Shown piece by piece: positions 1 through 9,636 of a DNA stretch of 64,000 nucleotides. The position numbers were made by a program, and so were the translations under genes. Under the pieces are notes generated by a model. It was not told the DNA's origin. It searched no databases and saw only the letters and a program-made list of their open reading frames with translations. The number at the start of each line of letters is the position of its first letter. Position 1 is the first letter of the stretch. This DNA is from Cyanidium caldarium (lineage: Eukaryota > Rhodophyta > Bangiophyceae > Cyanidiales > Cyanidiaceae), in assembly GCA_026184775.1 (NCBI GenBank), contig JANCYW010000004.1:248001-312000 (forward strand), read 5' to 3'.

Positions 1-450
1 CCTCTCCGCCTGTCTCCATCAGTGGGCGCTAGGCGGTTGCCGCCAAGTGTACACCGTGTCACCGCATCGCTCGGCACACCCGGTGCAGCTGTTGCGTGTC
101 TCTCTCAGCCGACGAGAGGCCGGCTGCAGCACTTGCATCTACAAACTGGGCGTGCACGGCTCCCCAGGAACGTCGCTTATCATGGAATAAACACGCACGG
201 GTCACCGGAACGCACCGGATAGCAGAGCACTCCTCTCTGTCTGTCTGCTTCCCAACACACGGTTCTGGCATCGTCGACGGTTTGCACGCGTCCTCCCGGC
301 CGCGCTCTCTCCTCCGGCCTCCGGGCGAATCGCGGCGATCGCGCGTCTGCGCGCGGCAGTGCCCGGCCGCGCCCTGACGACCACGGGAGCGCTCCTGTTG
401 CGAGGCGATCGCGGAGCGTCGAATGCTTTGGCAAACTGGGGATAGATCCT
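1..450. other. No gene recognised; upstream region of plastid EF-P
   Basis: Several short open frames overlap on both strands, as expected in GC-rich DNA, but none resembles a known protein. The stretch presumably holds the promoter and 5' UTR of the EF-P gene that starts at 451, and possibly the end of a gene lying outside the window. No repeat or RNA gene was recognised. Confidence 0.4.
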
Positions 451-1203
451 ATGTTTCTTTCGGTGACGCATTGTTCGAATCGATCGTGGATCCATCAAAC
501 AGCGTGGCAGCGGTCGTGGCGATGTACGGCTAGGACGACGTTTACCGGGGTGCCGCATCGGCCGCGAGGGAGCGCTCGGGCCGCGGCACCGCTCGTACCG
601 ACGCGGCGATCAGCCGCAGCATCCCGTCGCCGTCTGCGCGTCTACAGCGTCAACTCCAACGACTTTCGTCCGGGGACGTCCATCGAAGTGGACGGTGTGC
701 CGTACAAGGTGGTGGAGCAGTTGCACGTCAAGCCGGGCAAGGGTGCCGCATTCGTCCGCACCAAGCTGCGCAACATGCTCACCGGCAGCGTACTGGAGCG
801 CACGTTTCGAGCCAACGAGAACGTCGCCGATGCGTTGCTGGAGAAAGTGGAGATGAAGTTCACCTACAAGGAAGGCGATAACTTCGTGTTCATGAACATG
901 AGCACTTTCGAGGAGGAGCGGCTCACCCCGGAACAAATGGGCAACGCCGCCAAGTACATGAGAGAGCAGCAGGACGTGCAAGTGCTGACCTGGAACGAAC
1001 GGGTGCTGGAGGTGGAATTGCCGGCCGCGATGGTGTTGGAGGTGACCGAGACCGCACCGGGTTTGAAGGGCGATTCGGTGCAGGGCGGCAGCAAACCGGC
1101 CACGCTGGAGACCGGGGTGGTGATTCAGGTGCCGCTGTTTATCACCATCGGCGAAAAGGTGAAAGTGGACACCCGGACCGGGACGTACCTCTCCAGAGGC
1201 TAG
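451..1203 (+). CDS. efp: Translation elongation factor P, plastid-targeted
   Basis: EF-P binds between the P and E sites of bacterial-type ribosomes and relieves stalling at proline runs. From about residue 66 (SNDFRPGTSIEVDG) to the C-terminus the 250-residue product aligns along the full three-domain bacterial EF-P fold: the KOW-like domain with the tip loop VKPGKG carrying the lysine that is modified in many bacteria, the middle OB domain, and the C-terminal OB domain ending VDTRTGTYLSRG. The first 65 or so residues are rich in Arg, Ser, Ala and Thr and lack acidic residues, as expected of an organelle transit peptide. A plastid destination is inferred from the cyanobacterial-like sequence; mitochondrial import is the alternative. 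The eukaryotic homologue eIF5A is excluded by the three-domain length. The ATG at 451 is the first in frame. Confidence 0.93.
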   Translation: MFLSVTHCSNRSWIHQTAWQRSWRCTARTTFTGVPHRPRGSARAAAPLVPTRRSAAASRRRLRVYSVNSNDFRPGTSIEVDGVPYKVVEQLHVKPGKGAAFVRTKLRNMLTGSVLERTFRANENVADALLEKVEMKFTYKEGDNFVFMNMSTFEEERLTPEQMGNAAKYMREQQDVQVLTWNERVLEVELPAAMVLEVTETAPGLKGDSVQGGSKPATLETGVVIQVPLFITIGEKVKVDTRTGTYLSRG

Positions 1204-1433
1204 TCACCCAGAGGGAGGGCATGTGGCGGCCGCGGGGATGTCTCGCAGGGCGAGCACCATCCCCAGCGCGAGCTGCTGGAACCGGGGAAGCAGCGACGTC
1301 GGGGACAACGGAGCTCGACGTGAACGGTGAACGTTTTGGGGTGCGTTCTAGGTAGAGCATGACCGACACGTATACCACCTCGTCTGGGAGCGGTCGGTTA
1401 CGATCAACTTCCATACGGGTACATTCGCATTCC

Positions 1434-2969
1434 TTACACTACCTTGCCTTTCATCTCCGGTGGTATGGGCAGATCCAGCGCCGACAGAATCGTGGGCGCC
1501 ACATCGGCCAGCGTGCCCTTGTCCAACTCGGTCTTGAACGTGCGCTTGCCCTCCGGGTCCGCCAGGATGAACGGAACCCAGTTGGTGGAGTGCGAGGTGA
1601 CCGGCTTGCCGTCGTCGGTGAGCATCAACTCGGCGTTGCCGTGGTCGGAGGTCACGAACAACAGGCAATTGTGTCGCTGGCACGCCTCCCAGATCTTCCC
1701 GATTACCACGTCGCAATGCTGGCACGCCTCCACCGTCGCATCGTACACCCCGGTGTGTCCGACCATATCCGGCGCCGCCAAGTTGCACATGACGAACGCG
1801 TACACGCCCGACTCGATCGCGTGCACCACCGCATCGCCCACTTTGTGCATCGACATGGGCGGCTCCTGATCGTACGTGGGCACCTTGGGCGAGGGAATGA
1901 GCTGGCGCTCCTCGTTCTCAAACGCCTGCTCCACGCCGCCGTTGAAGAAGAAAGTGACGTGGGCATACTTTTCCGTCTCGGCGGTGTGGAACTGGCGCAG
2001 GCCGCGCTTGCTGATCCACTCAGACAGCACATTCTTCATCTCCTGCTGCGGGAACAGCACCGGAAACGGAAAGTGTACATTGTACTGGGTCATGCAGAAG
2101 ATGCCCAGATCCTTGGGGATGGGCACCGTCGGTTCGTACGGCGGCGGGTGCATGCCCAGCGTCTCCACGATCTGCCGCATGCGGTCGGCGCGGAAGTCGA
2201 AGAACAACAACGTATCGCCATCGCGAATACAACCATCGCGGTGCAACAGCAGCGGTTTGAGGAACTCGTCGGTCTCGCCGCTGTCGTACCGCTTTTGGAT
2301 GGCGGCGGCGATGTCGTCGGTGGCCTCGGCGTCGCCCTGCACCAGCGCGCGCAACGCCCGGTCGATGCGCTCCCAACGCTTGTCGCGGTCCATCGCATAA
2401 TAGCGTCCGGTGCACGACGCCAGTGTGCCGTAATTGCCCAACGATTTCATCGTCTCCAGTAGCTGCTGCACAAAGCCGACACCGCTCTTGGGGTCCGTAT
2501 CACGGCCGTCCATGAAAGCGTGCACGTACGCGTGCTCCACTCGGGCGTCGCGGGTCAGCTCCAGCAACTTGTTCAGGTGGCGCTGGTGCGAGTGCACGCC
2601 GCCGTCCGACAGCAGCCCCAGCAGGTGCAAACGGCCGTGGGAGTGGGTGCGAGCACGCTCCCACGTCTGCTGCAACACCTCGTTCTTCACGAGGGAGCCG
2701 TCCTCGATGCTCATGTCGACGCGGATCAGATCCTGGTACTGCGGCCGGCCCGATCCGATGGTCAAATGGCCCACCTCACTGTTGCCCATGACACCCTTGG
2801 GCAAGCCCACTGCCAACCCGGACGCATCCAGCGTGGCGTAATTGCGCTTCTGTTGCGCAAAGGCGTCCATCACCGGCGTCGAGGCGGCCGCGATGGCGTT
2901 TCCGTGGGTGCTGCTGCTCACGCCCCAGCCATCGATGCAGATCAGCACCGCCGTGCGTTGTTTGGCCAT
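1434..2969 (-). CDS. gpmI: 2,3-bisphosphoglycerate-independent phosphoglycerate mutase
   Basis: Interconverts 3- and 2-phosphoglycerate in glycolysis and gluconeogenesis with two metal ions, normally Mn2+, and a phosphoserine intermediate. The 511-residue product is full length for the family. The metal-binding start DGWG lies near residue 14, the nucleophile motif MGNSEVGH near 61-68, HAFMDGRDTDP near 150, and the C-terminal metal ligands are in LAAPDMVGHTG and VTSDHGNAE. There is no N-terminal extension before the alkaline-phosphatase-like core, so the enzyme is probably cytosolic. It faces the EF-P gene tail to tail across about 230 bp. The ATG at 2969 sits directly before the conserved core, so the start is secure. 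Confidence 0.96.
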   Translation of the reverse strand: MAKQRTAVLICIDGWGVSSSTHGNAIAAASTPVMDAFAQQKRNYATLDASGLAVGLPKGVMGNSEVGHLTIGSGRPQYQDLIRVDMSIEDGSLVKNEVLQQTWERARTHSHGRLHLLGLLSDGGVHSHQRHLNKLLELTRDARVEHAYVHAFMDGRDTDPKSGVGFVQQLLETMKSLGNYGTLASCTGRYYAMDRDKRWERIDRALRALVQGDAEATDDIAAAIQKRYDSGETDEFLKPLLLHRDGCIRDGDTLLFFDFRADRMRQIVETLGMHPPPYEPTVPIPKDLGIFCMTQYNVHFPFPVLFPQQEMKNVLSEWISKRGLRQFHTAETEKYAHVTFFFNGGVEQAFENEERQLIPSPKVPTYDQEPPMSMHKVGDAVVHAIESGVYAFVMCNLAAPDMVGHTGVYDATVEACQHCDVVIGKIWEACQRHNCLLFVTSDHGNAELMLTDDGKPVTSHSTNWVPFILADPEGKRTFKTELDKGTLADVAPTILSALDLPIPPEMKGKVV

Positions 2970-3313
2970 GATCTCGCGTTTGAGGTGATAAAAATGTGGG
3001 AACGAGAGGCGAAAAGTGGCAATGAGTGCAGCGGCGCGCTGGCCGCGTTATGCAATGGACGAAACGGCCGAACGCCGCAACGTGCCCGACTCGGGAGCAA
3101 CGCTGCGAATCGAGAGGTTTGCAGAGAGGATATGGACATTATGAGACGGAGGAGAGAGAGTGCGTCGATGAACGTTGTGGAGGGCACCCGCACACGACTT
3201 TGCCGTATGGACGGGTCCGCTGAAAAACGCCGCGAACAGCTCCGAGCGGTCACTGCAGTCAGCCGCACACAGACACTCCAATGCCTCCATCCGTCCTCTC
3301 CTCTCCCGCTCCT
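2970..3313. other. Intergenic region, no gene recognised
   Basis: This lies between the phosphoglycerate mutase start and the fluoride exporter stop, both on the minus strand. It should contain the mutase promoter and the exporter 3' UTR. Only short shadow frames are seen and no repeat stands out. Confidence 0.4.
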
Positions 3314-4639
3314 TCACAACGTCCACTTTTGCACGCCGTAAATCAGAAATCCCAGCATCAACGTGGTGGTCACGGAGATGGTGGCATACGCGTAGGCGTA
3401 CCGCAGACGCCATTCTCGCTGCAGCTCGGCCACAAAGGTGGATATGGTGCTCATCGAACCGTCGATGCCGTTGACGACGCCCTGATACACCACCTCCGTC
3501 CAGTAGCTGTTGCGGCGCAATCGCGCCCCGTAGACGGCTGCATCGCCCACGCTGCCAAGGACATTCGCGGCAAACGTGCCCAGCGGCAGCCAGCGATGTC
3601 GTCGGTTCAGATACAGCCCTAGTTGCCACCGAATCATCACGCCGAACGGCGCCATCACACACGCCAGCCAGTAGCCCTTGCGCGTCTGGTCCGGATCCAA
3701 CGCCACACCTATCGCCGCCAGCGCCACCATGGCCACCGCCAGCGCGCCCGACGCCACCGTGGCAATGCATCGCCGTCGGTGAAACACGATGTCGTCGTCC
3801 CCGCCCGGCGGCTTGTCCGGCTTGCGCAACCCCCATCGGTCGTGCCCACCCCGCAGTGCGGCCGCCGTCGCCGCGGCCTCCTCCAGCATACTCAACGACC
3901 GCCGCGCCGCTCGATACTGTTCGTATCGGTCGGCCAAATCCGGGTCACGCGGCGCTCGCACATATCGAATCACGAAATGTCGTATCGACTTTTCGGTGTG
4001 CAGCCCCAGCGTGTACGAGAACAGCGGCACTTCCAGCCCTAGTATCAGCGCAAACAGCGCTCGCAGCCACTGGTTGGTGCCGTCGTTGCCGCGCGCAAAC
4101 ATCTCCAACAGCTGCTGATTCCAGCTGGCATAGGTGGTCAGTGAGCCGCACAGTCCGGTGGTAAAGCCCAAATGCACGTACGGCAGGTACGGCTGGATGG
4201 CGTCGTCGGTGCCCACCGCCACGCCCATGAAGAAACTCCCCACGGCGTTAACCGGCAAGTAAACGAACAGCGCGCTATCGTCGGAGGTGACATTGCCGTG
4301 CTGTGGTCCGAACAGCAGCCCCAACCCGATACGCACCAGCACCCCGATGATACCGAACACTGCCATATGGAACACCTCGTTCAGCTTCACGGAAATGGAC
4401 GTCCCGAAAAAGCCCTGCGTGTACGGATTCAACACCTCCTCGGCAATGGTGACGTTACGCTGCAAGCTGCTGCGCTCTGCCAGCGACTCGCGCGGAGTCT
4501 GCGGCTCCGCGTCGGCCCAGCCCTCCAAATCTTCCTCGGTGCCATTTTGCTCGCGTCGGGTAGGGAGGTCGTCCAAGTCCAGCACCGAGTCCTCTCTCCC
4601 GTTTATGATGAACCCGCCGCTTTCGCCCCTCCCGGACAT
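3314..4639 (-). CDS. FEX: Fluoride exporter FEX, two fused CrcB domains
   Basis: FEX proteins are plasma-membrane channels that release cytosolic fluoride. Eukaryotic members fuse two CrcB domains. The 441-residue product has an acidic N-terminal tail of about 80 residues, then a first CrcB domain with YLPVNAVGSFFMG and GLCGSLTTYASW, a charged linker (RAPRDPDLADRYEQYR), and a second domain with WLPLGTFAANVLGS and GVVNGIDGSMSTISTF. Each half carries the conserved Asn of the (V/A)N.xGS helix and the GS(M/L)(T/S)T segment that lines the pore, and eight to nine hydrophobic segments are visible. The frame continues upstream only to a GTG at 4927, so the ATG at 4639 (MSGRGESGG) is taken as the start. 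In acid water fluoride enters as HF, which would make the gene important; that link is inference. Confidence 0.92.
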   Translation of the reverse strand: MSGRGESGGFIINGREDSVLDLDDLPTRREQNGTEEDLEGWADAEPQTPRESLAERSSLQRNVTIAEEVLNPYTQGFFGTSISVKLNEVFHMAVFGIIGVLVRIGLGLLFGPQHGNVTSDDSALFVYLPVNAVGSFFMGVAVGTDDAIQPYLPYVHLGFTTGLCGSLTTYASWNQQLLEMFARGNDGTNQWLRALFALILGLEVPLFSYTLGLHTEKSIRHFVIRYVRAPRDPDLADRYEQYRAARRSLSMLEEAAATAAALRGGHDRWGLRKPDKPPGGDDDIVFHRRRCIATVASGALAVAMVALAAIGVALDPDQTRKGYWLACVMAPFGVMIRWQLGLYLNRRHRWLPLGTFAANVLGSVGDAAVYGARLRRNSYWTEVVYQGVVNGIDGSMSTISTFVAELQREWRLRYAYAYATISVTTTLMLGFLIYGVQKWTL

Positions 4640-5274
4640 GACGTCCGGACGACTTGCTACGCGCCGCCAGCGTCTTGAGGAGAGAGCCGTGCCGCTTCTT
4701 TCAGTCCGGCAGACGACTTCGGCGGGAGGGGAGAAAAGGGTCGGCTCGCAGGGCCGCAGGAGATGGGGTAGGGGCAAGAAGAAGTAGGGTGGGACTCTAA
4801 AAGCACTGGAAAACACCTGATCGGGATGGAGGGCGATGAGGGGCGGAATCGTTCCATAGTGGGCGGTAACCTTGCTCCGGTCGGGGCACGCCTGCAAATA
4901 ATGTTTACGAGCGGCCGGCTCGTCCACTCCATTTTGCCCGGCGCTGCGCTTTCCGCCCTCTGATTGGCAACTGTTCCTCTCAACTTCTTACGAGCCGCTC
5001 AACAATGCTGCCCCAGAGCTGGTCGGAGCGCTGTCGGGGCACGCCCCCGCAGGGCTGCTGACGCCTCTCTCCCGGGCGCGATGGATTAGCGGCGAGAGCA
5101 AACCATGGTGCACCTTTTAAGCGTCGCAAGCGGTTCCCGCGGGAACCGCGAGGCAGTCTCACTGCCTCCTCCTCCTCCGTGCATGCGGCGTTTCGCTTGG
5201 CGCATACAATCAACTGCCGGCAAACCGATCGCCGGCTACAGAGCTATCGACGATGGCCTCGCACTCGCACCGCC
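4640..5274. other. Intergenic region with tandem hairpins, no gene recognised
   Basis: This 635-bp stretch separates RPC3 (stop at 5275) from FEX (start 4639), both on the minus strand. It must contain the RPC3 3' UTR and the FEX promoter. No convincing coding frame was seen. A perfect 20-bp palindrome and an adjacent 8-bp-stem hairpin lie at 5130-5168 and are listed separately. Confidence 0.5.
5130..5168. repeat. Two abutting perfect inverted repeats
   Basis: Positions 5130-5149 read gcggttcccgcgggaaccgc, a perfect 20-bp palindrome. Immediately after it, 5150-5168 has an 8-bp arm gaggcagt, a 3-base loop ctc, and the exact complementary arm actgcctc. Either strand could fold into two consecutive stems. 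The element lies about 106-145 bp past the RPC3 stop and about 490 bp before the FEX start, so it could be a 3'-end or processing structure for RPC3, a dimeric protein-binding site, or a small structured RNA. The function is unknown. Confidence 0.75.
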
Positions 5275-7653
5275 TCAACAATCGGCATCCCAATACAGCA
5301 GCAACACCTGCAACAACTGCGCATACGACTCCAACAGATGCCGCCGCTGGCGTTGAACTTGTCGCGCCAGGCGTTGACTTTCGTCCAAGTCGCGCGGATC
5401 CATGCCCGATTTGTTGGTGGCCTGCAGCACCGACTGCAACCCGCGCATCAGACGGTCCTTGTCGCGCAGTTGCAATAAGATGTTGTGCAGCGACTGCAGA
5501 CAGATCCGAGTGCAGGTGCTGTATACCGTCTCCAAATCCACAAACCACATGTCACTGGTGCAGGGCACATCCTCTGCGGTGCTGCGAAGGGGAGGCGCCG
5601 AGGGCATGGGCAAGGCGTGCGCCTCCTCCATATCCATCACCTCGTCGTTTTCTGCACGACTTGTGGCCGCGGCTCTGGCGGGCAATGCCCGAGTTGCGCG
5701 TCTCCGAGGCCGCACTGTCGCTTGTTCCCTTTTCCCCGTTGTCGCCGCCACCGCTGACCACAGCCCCGGCCTGCGCGGTACCGCACCGACGTTGGCCTGC
5801 GCATCGCCCGCCGTCACCCAGCCGTCACCCAACAGATGCAGCAAGTAAGCGCGCACCGTGCGTGCCGGCAACAGCGCGTGATCCTCGCACCACTTGGTGG
5901 GCACCGGTCCGCACTCCAACACCATGCGCCACACGCGTCGCGAGTACGGATCGCCGGCGGCCACCAGCAACGCCTCCACATGGGCGATGCGGGTCTGCTC
6001 CAGCAAGCGGGTCTCGCACGCTTCGTATCGGCGACTGTGCGGGTATACAACGCACTGTACCAGTCCCAAACGTCGGTCAGCATATTCCTCTAGCACCACC
6101 TCCACCAACTCCAGGGAAATCGATCGGACGGCGGCTGCCGGCGGAGCGCAGAAGGTGTGCGTCAGCGTGGCCCACACTTGCCCGGCCGTGAAGCCGCGTC
6201 CCGTGCATGACCCATCGGGTTCAGGTTTCCGAGACGTGGCAGTGTGCTTGGTGACGCGCGTCAAATGCAACAATGCGTTCATCACGGCGTTCGCCTGCGC
6301 TCGCGTGAGGGCGCCGTCCGCGGCAAGCCGATCCGCCAGCGGCGGCGACGCCGTCAGATCGCACAGCTGCGTGGCCGCGTATTCCGCCATGCGCAAGTGC
6401 CGCAAGCAGTCCTCCAAGAAGCGTCGATTCAGGGAGAGCAGCTGGTGATCGGCGACGCCACTGCCGGCGGCGTGTCGCTCCGGCATCATCGATGCATCGT
6501 CTGGCGGCCCACCGTTCATCTTCGGCACGGACGCGTTGTCACCGCGCGCTGACGGTTCCACGGACGCCTTGACAGGCCGTCGCTTCGCCAGTCGGGTCGG
6601 TCGATCTGCGGCAACGGCACTCGTCGTGCGCGCGTTGGTATCGCGCTGCATCTCCTCTCCGGGCTCGGCATCGTTTCGGCCGACAGCGACCTCCTGCACC
6701 CGTCGCTCAATCACCGCCAGAGTGGAGCGGGGACCGATGTTGCCGGTCGCGCCGGCGTGCAGCTGCGTTTTGCGCAGGGAATGGATTTGTCGCGCGGCGG
6801 TCTCGATCACCGGCCGCATGGCCGACGACACCCCGTCCGCGGCTTGCAGCATGCCCAGCGCCAGCATGTCGGGGATACATTGCTGCGAGCTCGACGCAGC
6901 GACACCCAACGTGCTCAACGCCTCCATCACTTCTCCCAGCGAAGCCGTTGCGCTCGGCGACAGGCACATGCACACCAATGCGCCCGCCCAGTCGCAGTTG
7001 TCGCGCTCGCCCGTTTCCCGCGCCAGCCGCTTCGAGCGAGGGCGCTGCGCGGCAGCCGCTGACCTGTTAGCCGCTTCACCTATCCCGGCACGACTGTACA
7101 ACCGGGCCACGTAGCCGTAGAGTTCGGGAAAGCCCAACGTCCGCAATAGCGCCGCGCGATCCACCGAGTACTCGCACGGCTCTCCCAATCGCATCACGCT
7201 GCGAAAAGCGTACCGCACGACGCCGACGCGTATCCAGTGTGCCAGTGCCTGTTGCACGCGCGCGCTCGCTGTCTCCTCCGCAGCGCCCTCTTCCTTCGAG
7301 GCCGCCCCGCCGCTCCATCGCTGCCAGTCCAGCCGAGCGGGTCGCCCCACTGCGCGCCGCACGTCAGACCACGTCGCACCCGGACACTGAAGCAAGTGGC
7401 GCAATACGGCCGCCTCTAACTGGTCGGATACCTCATCGACCAGACTTTCCACCAAACTGTCCAATTCGCGCCACATCGATCCACCGCGACGGACATGCTC
7501 CCGTGGCGCTCGGACCGAAAGCGCGACCGAGCGCTCAAGCCGCCGGACGGACGCCGGCGCCGCGGACGACATCGTGGCGAGACGGAAAGTGTGCGAAGAG
7601 GCAAGTGCACACCAACGAGGAAATATCCGGATAACAGGTCGCACCTTCGCCAT
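5275..7653 (-). CDS. RPC3: DNA-directed RNA polymerase III subunit RPC3 (C82/RPC62-like)
   Basis: RPC3 is the winged-helix subunit of the RPC3-RPC6-RPC7 subcomplex of RNA polymerase III and helps start transcription of tRNA and 5S genes in the nucleus. The 792-residue product has an N-terminal winged-helix region (QLEAAVLRHLLQCPG, then a YSVDRAALLRTLGFPELYGYVARLY segment matching the family's Y..R...ML..PRY pattern), a low-complexity linker around 300-390, further helical repeats, and the signature block RRVWRMVLECGPVPTKWCEDHALLP followed by a leucine-rich turn near 590-630. The C-terminus is a coiled-coil (DMWFVDLETVYSTCTRICLQ onward). It is longer than the human protein because of insertions. 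Divergence lowers certainty slightly. In-frame ATGs at residues 28 and 60 are alternative starts. Confidence 0.8.
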   Translation of the reverse strand: MAKVRPVIRIFPRWCALASSHTFRLATMSSAAPASVRRLERSVALSVRAPREHVRRGGSMWRELDSLVESLVDEVSDQLEAAVLRHLLQCPGATWSDVRRAVGRPARLDWQRWSGGAASKEEGAAEETASARVQQALAHWIRVGVVRYAFRSVMRLGEPCEYSVDRAALLRTLGFPELYGYVARLYSRAGIGEAANRSAAAAQRPRSKRLARETGERDNCDWAGALVCMCLSPSATASLGEVMEALSTLGVAASSSQQCIPDMLALGMLQAADGVSSAMRPVIETAARQIHSLRKTQLHAGATGNIGPRSTLAVIERRVQEVAVGRNDAEPGEEMQRDTNARTTSAVAADRPTRLAKRRPVKASVEPSARGDNASVPKMNGGPPDDASMMPERHAAGSGVADHQLLSLNRRFLEDCLRHLRMAEYAATQLCDLTASPPLADRLAADGALTRAQANAVMNALLHLTRVTKHTATSRKPEPDGSCTGRGFTAGQVWATLTHTFCAPPAAAVRSISLELVEVVLEEYADRRLGLVQCVVYPHSRRYEACETRLLEQTRIAHVEALLVAAGDPYSRRVWRMVLECGPVPTKWCEDHALLPARTVRAYLLHLLGDGWVTAGDAQANVGAVPRRPGLWSAVAATTGKREQATVRPRRRATRALPARAAATSRAENDEVMDMEEAHALPMPSAPPLRSTAEDVPCTSDMWFVDLETVYSTCTRICLQSLHNILLQLRDKDRLMRGLQSVLQATNKSGMDPRDLDESQRLARQVQRQRRHLLESYAQLLQVLLLYWDADC

Positions 7654-7748
7654 TTATGTTAGGTGCAGTCTCAGAGCACTCGCTTCCACATACTGCACCA
7701 GCAGGCAGCGCGAGCGGCACGCCCCCCACGCTCTCATCGTCTCGTGCG

Positions 7749-9179
7749 CTACTCGAAAAACGCCATCATGGAGCTGTCTTGACGGCCCTCTTTGGCGAAC
7801 GTCACCGAGTACTCGTAGATGATGGTGACCGCCAACAGAATACCGGTGCCGCTGCCGATTGCGCCGGTCATATCCGCAATGACCGTCAGCAGACCCACCA
7901 GCACCCCACCGAAAGCGGCCGCGGTGGGAATGTAGCGGTTCAGCTCTTTGACCAGCGACGTGTCTCGGTGGCCCTTGATGGTCATGTCCTGATCGCGCAG
8001 CTGCTTGGCGACGTCGCGCGCGCTCTTGCCCGACACCTCGATGTAGAGGTAAGACATCACCGCGCAGGAGCTCAGCATGAACGCGATGTAGAGCAGGGCG
8101 TGCAGCGGGTCGCTGGCTGCCTCGGCCAGGTCGCGCGGCCTGCTGATGTAGTAGGCGATGCCGCCCACCGGGATCAGCTGTCCCGAGTCGCGGTACGGCG
8201 CCCACTTGCCCACCAGCTTCACCAATAGAAAATTGGGGTACTTTCTCCATAAAAGCTGGGAGAAAAAGTACAGGTTGCTCACCAGGGTGGACTGCAAAAT
8301 GATCGGCGTGTTGCTGGTGTAGAACAGCTGGATGGGATAGGTGGCCGTCTGCCCACGCATCTTGTTCGACTTGACCGGCAAGTCGACGCGGAAGCCCTGC
8401 AGGTAGATCACTACCAGGAACACCACCGTGGTGGCCAGTAGGTTGGTCAGATTGGGCAGCTCCGGTCGATAGAACGCCTCGTGCAGCGCTCGCATCTTGT
8501 CCCGGCGCGTCAGCAGCAGGTGAAACAGCGCCAGGATGGCGCCCTCGAACTCGGTGCCGCGGCCGATGTTGATGGTGGTCGGGGAGAACGCCGACCACAC
8601 GATCGTCTCCGCGATATTGGTGGCGATGAACAGACTGATGCCCGATCCCATCCCGTAGCCCTTCTGCAGCAGCTCGTCCAGCAGCATCACCACCAGACTG
8701 GCGCCGAACAGTTGCAGCACCAAGAACGCGGCGTGGTGGTATCCCAGCGTGGCCACCGGGCCGTACATGCCCGAGTAGACGTAGACGAGCGATTCAAAGA
8801 GCGCAAACACGATGCCGGCCAGTTTTTGGGCCGCCTCGAAAAGCGCGCGGTCGGTCTTGTTGGACGAGTCCATCTCGATGACACGCGCGCCCACCAACAG
8901 CTGCATGATCATGCCGGAGGTGACGATGGGCGAAAATCCCAGCTCCATGATGGTGCCGCGCGAGCTGGCGCCTAGCACCATGCGCATCAGATAGAACGGA
9001 TCCGAGCCGCCCGTGTTGAGAAACCCGTACAACGGAATCTGACACGCCACCAAGTACACCGCCAAAGCGATGAAGCTCCAGATAACCCGCTCCTTGAACG
9101 GCACCTTTTTGCCGGGCGGCTCCACCTCGGGCAGGAAACGCGCCAACGGGCGCACCAAATCCAGCACCCGCAACGACAT
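7749..9179 (-). CDS. SEC61A: Sec61 alpha, protein-conducting channel of the ER translocon
   Basis: Sec61 alpha forms the pore through which signal-peptide proteins cross or enter the ER membrane. The 476-residue product is collinear with the family from [20 protein letters not shown] to the C-terminus. Conserved blocks include the plug and second helix region ([19 protein letters not shown]), [20 protein letters not shown], the cytosolic loop [18 protein letters not shown] with the ribosome-binding basic residues, [17 protein letters not shown], and the tail loop [17 protein letters not shown]. Ten membrane segments are apparent. It lies 95 bp upstream of RPC3 on the same strand and is divergent from UBC9. 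Length and start are normal for the family. Confidence 0.98.
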   Translation of the reverse strand: MSLRVLDLVRPLARFLPEVEPPGKKVPFKERVIWSFIALAVYLVACQIPLYGFLNTGGSDPFYLMRMVLGASSRGTIMELGFSPIVTSGMIMQLLVGARVIEMDSSNKTDRALFEAAQKLAGIVFALFESLVYVYSGMYGPVATLGYHHAAFLVLQLFGASLVVMLLDELLQKGYGMGSGISLFIATNIAETIVWSAFSPTTINIGRGTEFEGAILALFHLLLTRRDKMRALHEAFYRPELPNLTNLLATTVVFLVVIYLQGFRVDLPVKSNKMRGQTATYPIQLFYTSNTPIILQSTLVSNLYFFSQLLWRKYPNFLLVKLVGKWAPYRDSGQLIPVGGIAYYISRPRDLAEAASDPLHALLYIAFMLSSCAVMSYLYIEVSGKSARDVAKQLRDQDMTIKGHRDTSLVKELNRYIPTAAAFGGVLVGLLTVIADMTGAIGSGTGILLAVTIIYEYSVTFAKEGRQDSSMMAFFE

Positions 9180-9636
9180 GGCGGCGACGGCCAGAAACGC
9201 AACAGCGAATCACGCGGAATGTGCTGACCGTGAGTACGTGAGATCACCAGGGGCAAGTCAACCGCGTGGTGGCGCGGCAGGTACTGAAAAACGGTCGCCG
9301 ACGCCGCACGGTGCGTTCGCCGTCCACCGCGCCGGATCCACCCCTCTGCGAGTACTCCGTTTCCGTCTCTTGTCCAGCCACTCCAACGCCTCCCCGTTCC
9401 CGCACGAGTCTTTGCGCCCTGATGCTCCGCTCTCCGCACTCTCGCTCACACCGTTCCGGAGGGCGCTTCCGTCAGACGGCACCCTTGAACGCATGGCCAA
9501 GCGCCGCGCTCGCCGCAACATCCGCGCCATCGCGCGGCGCAATTCCGCGTTCGTGCGCGGGTCGGACGCACCCGCCGAGCGGGCGCTCCGAGATGGAGAG
9601 CGCGCCCGCGCTCGCTCTCACGCTCATCGACCACCC
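9180..9636. promoter_or_regulatory. Divergent promoter region between SEC61A and UBC9
   Basis: This 457-bp gap separates two diverging genes and must hold both promoters. The UBC9 frame stays open upstream for most of it, but the added residues are Arg- and Ser-rich and unlike any E2, so they are treated as non-coding. No clear TATA box or repeat was identified. Confidence 0.45.

Noticed and set aside
470-500. gttcgaatcgatc with nearby gtggatcca resembling a T-arm and acceptor end
   Set aside because: The stem has mismatches, no anticodon arm fits, and the segment lies in the EF-P transit peptide coding region.
1359-2462. 367-codon plus-strand frame
   Set aside because: It is wholly antisense to phosphoglycerate mutase and is His/Arg-rich, a shadow of codon bias.
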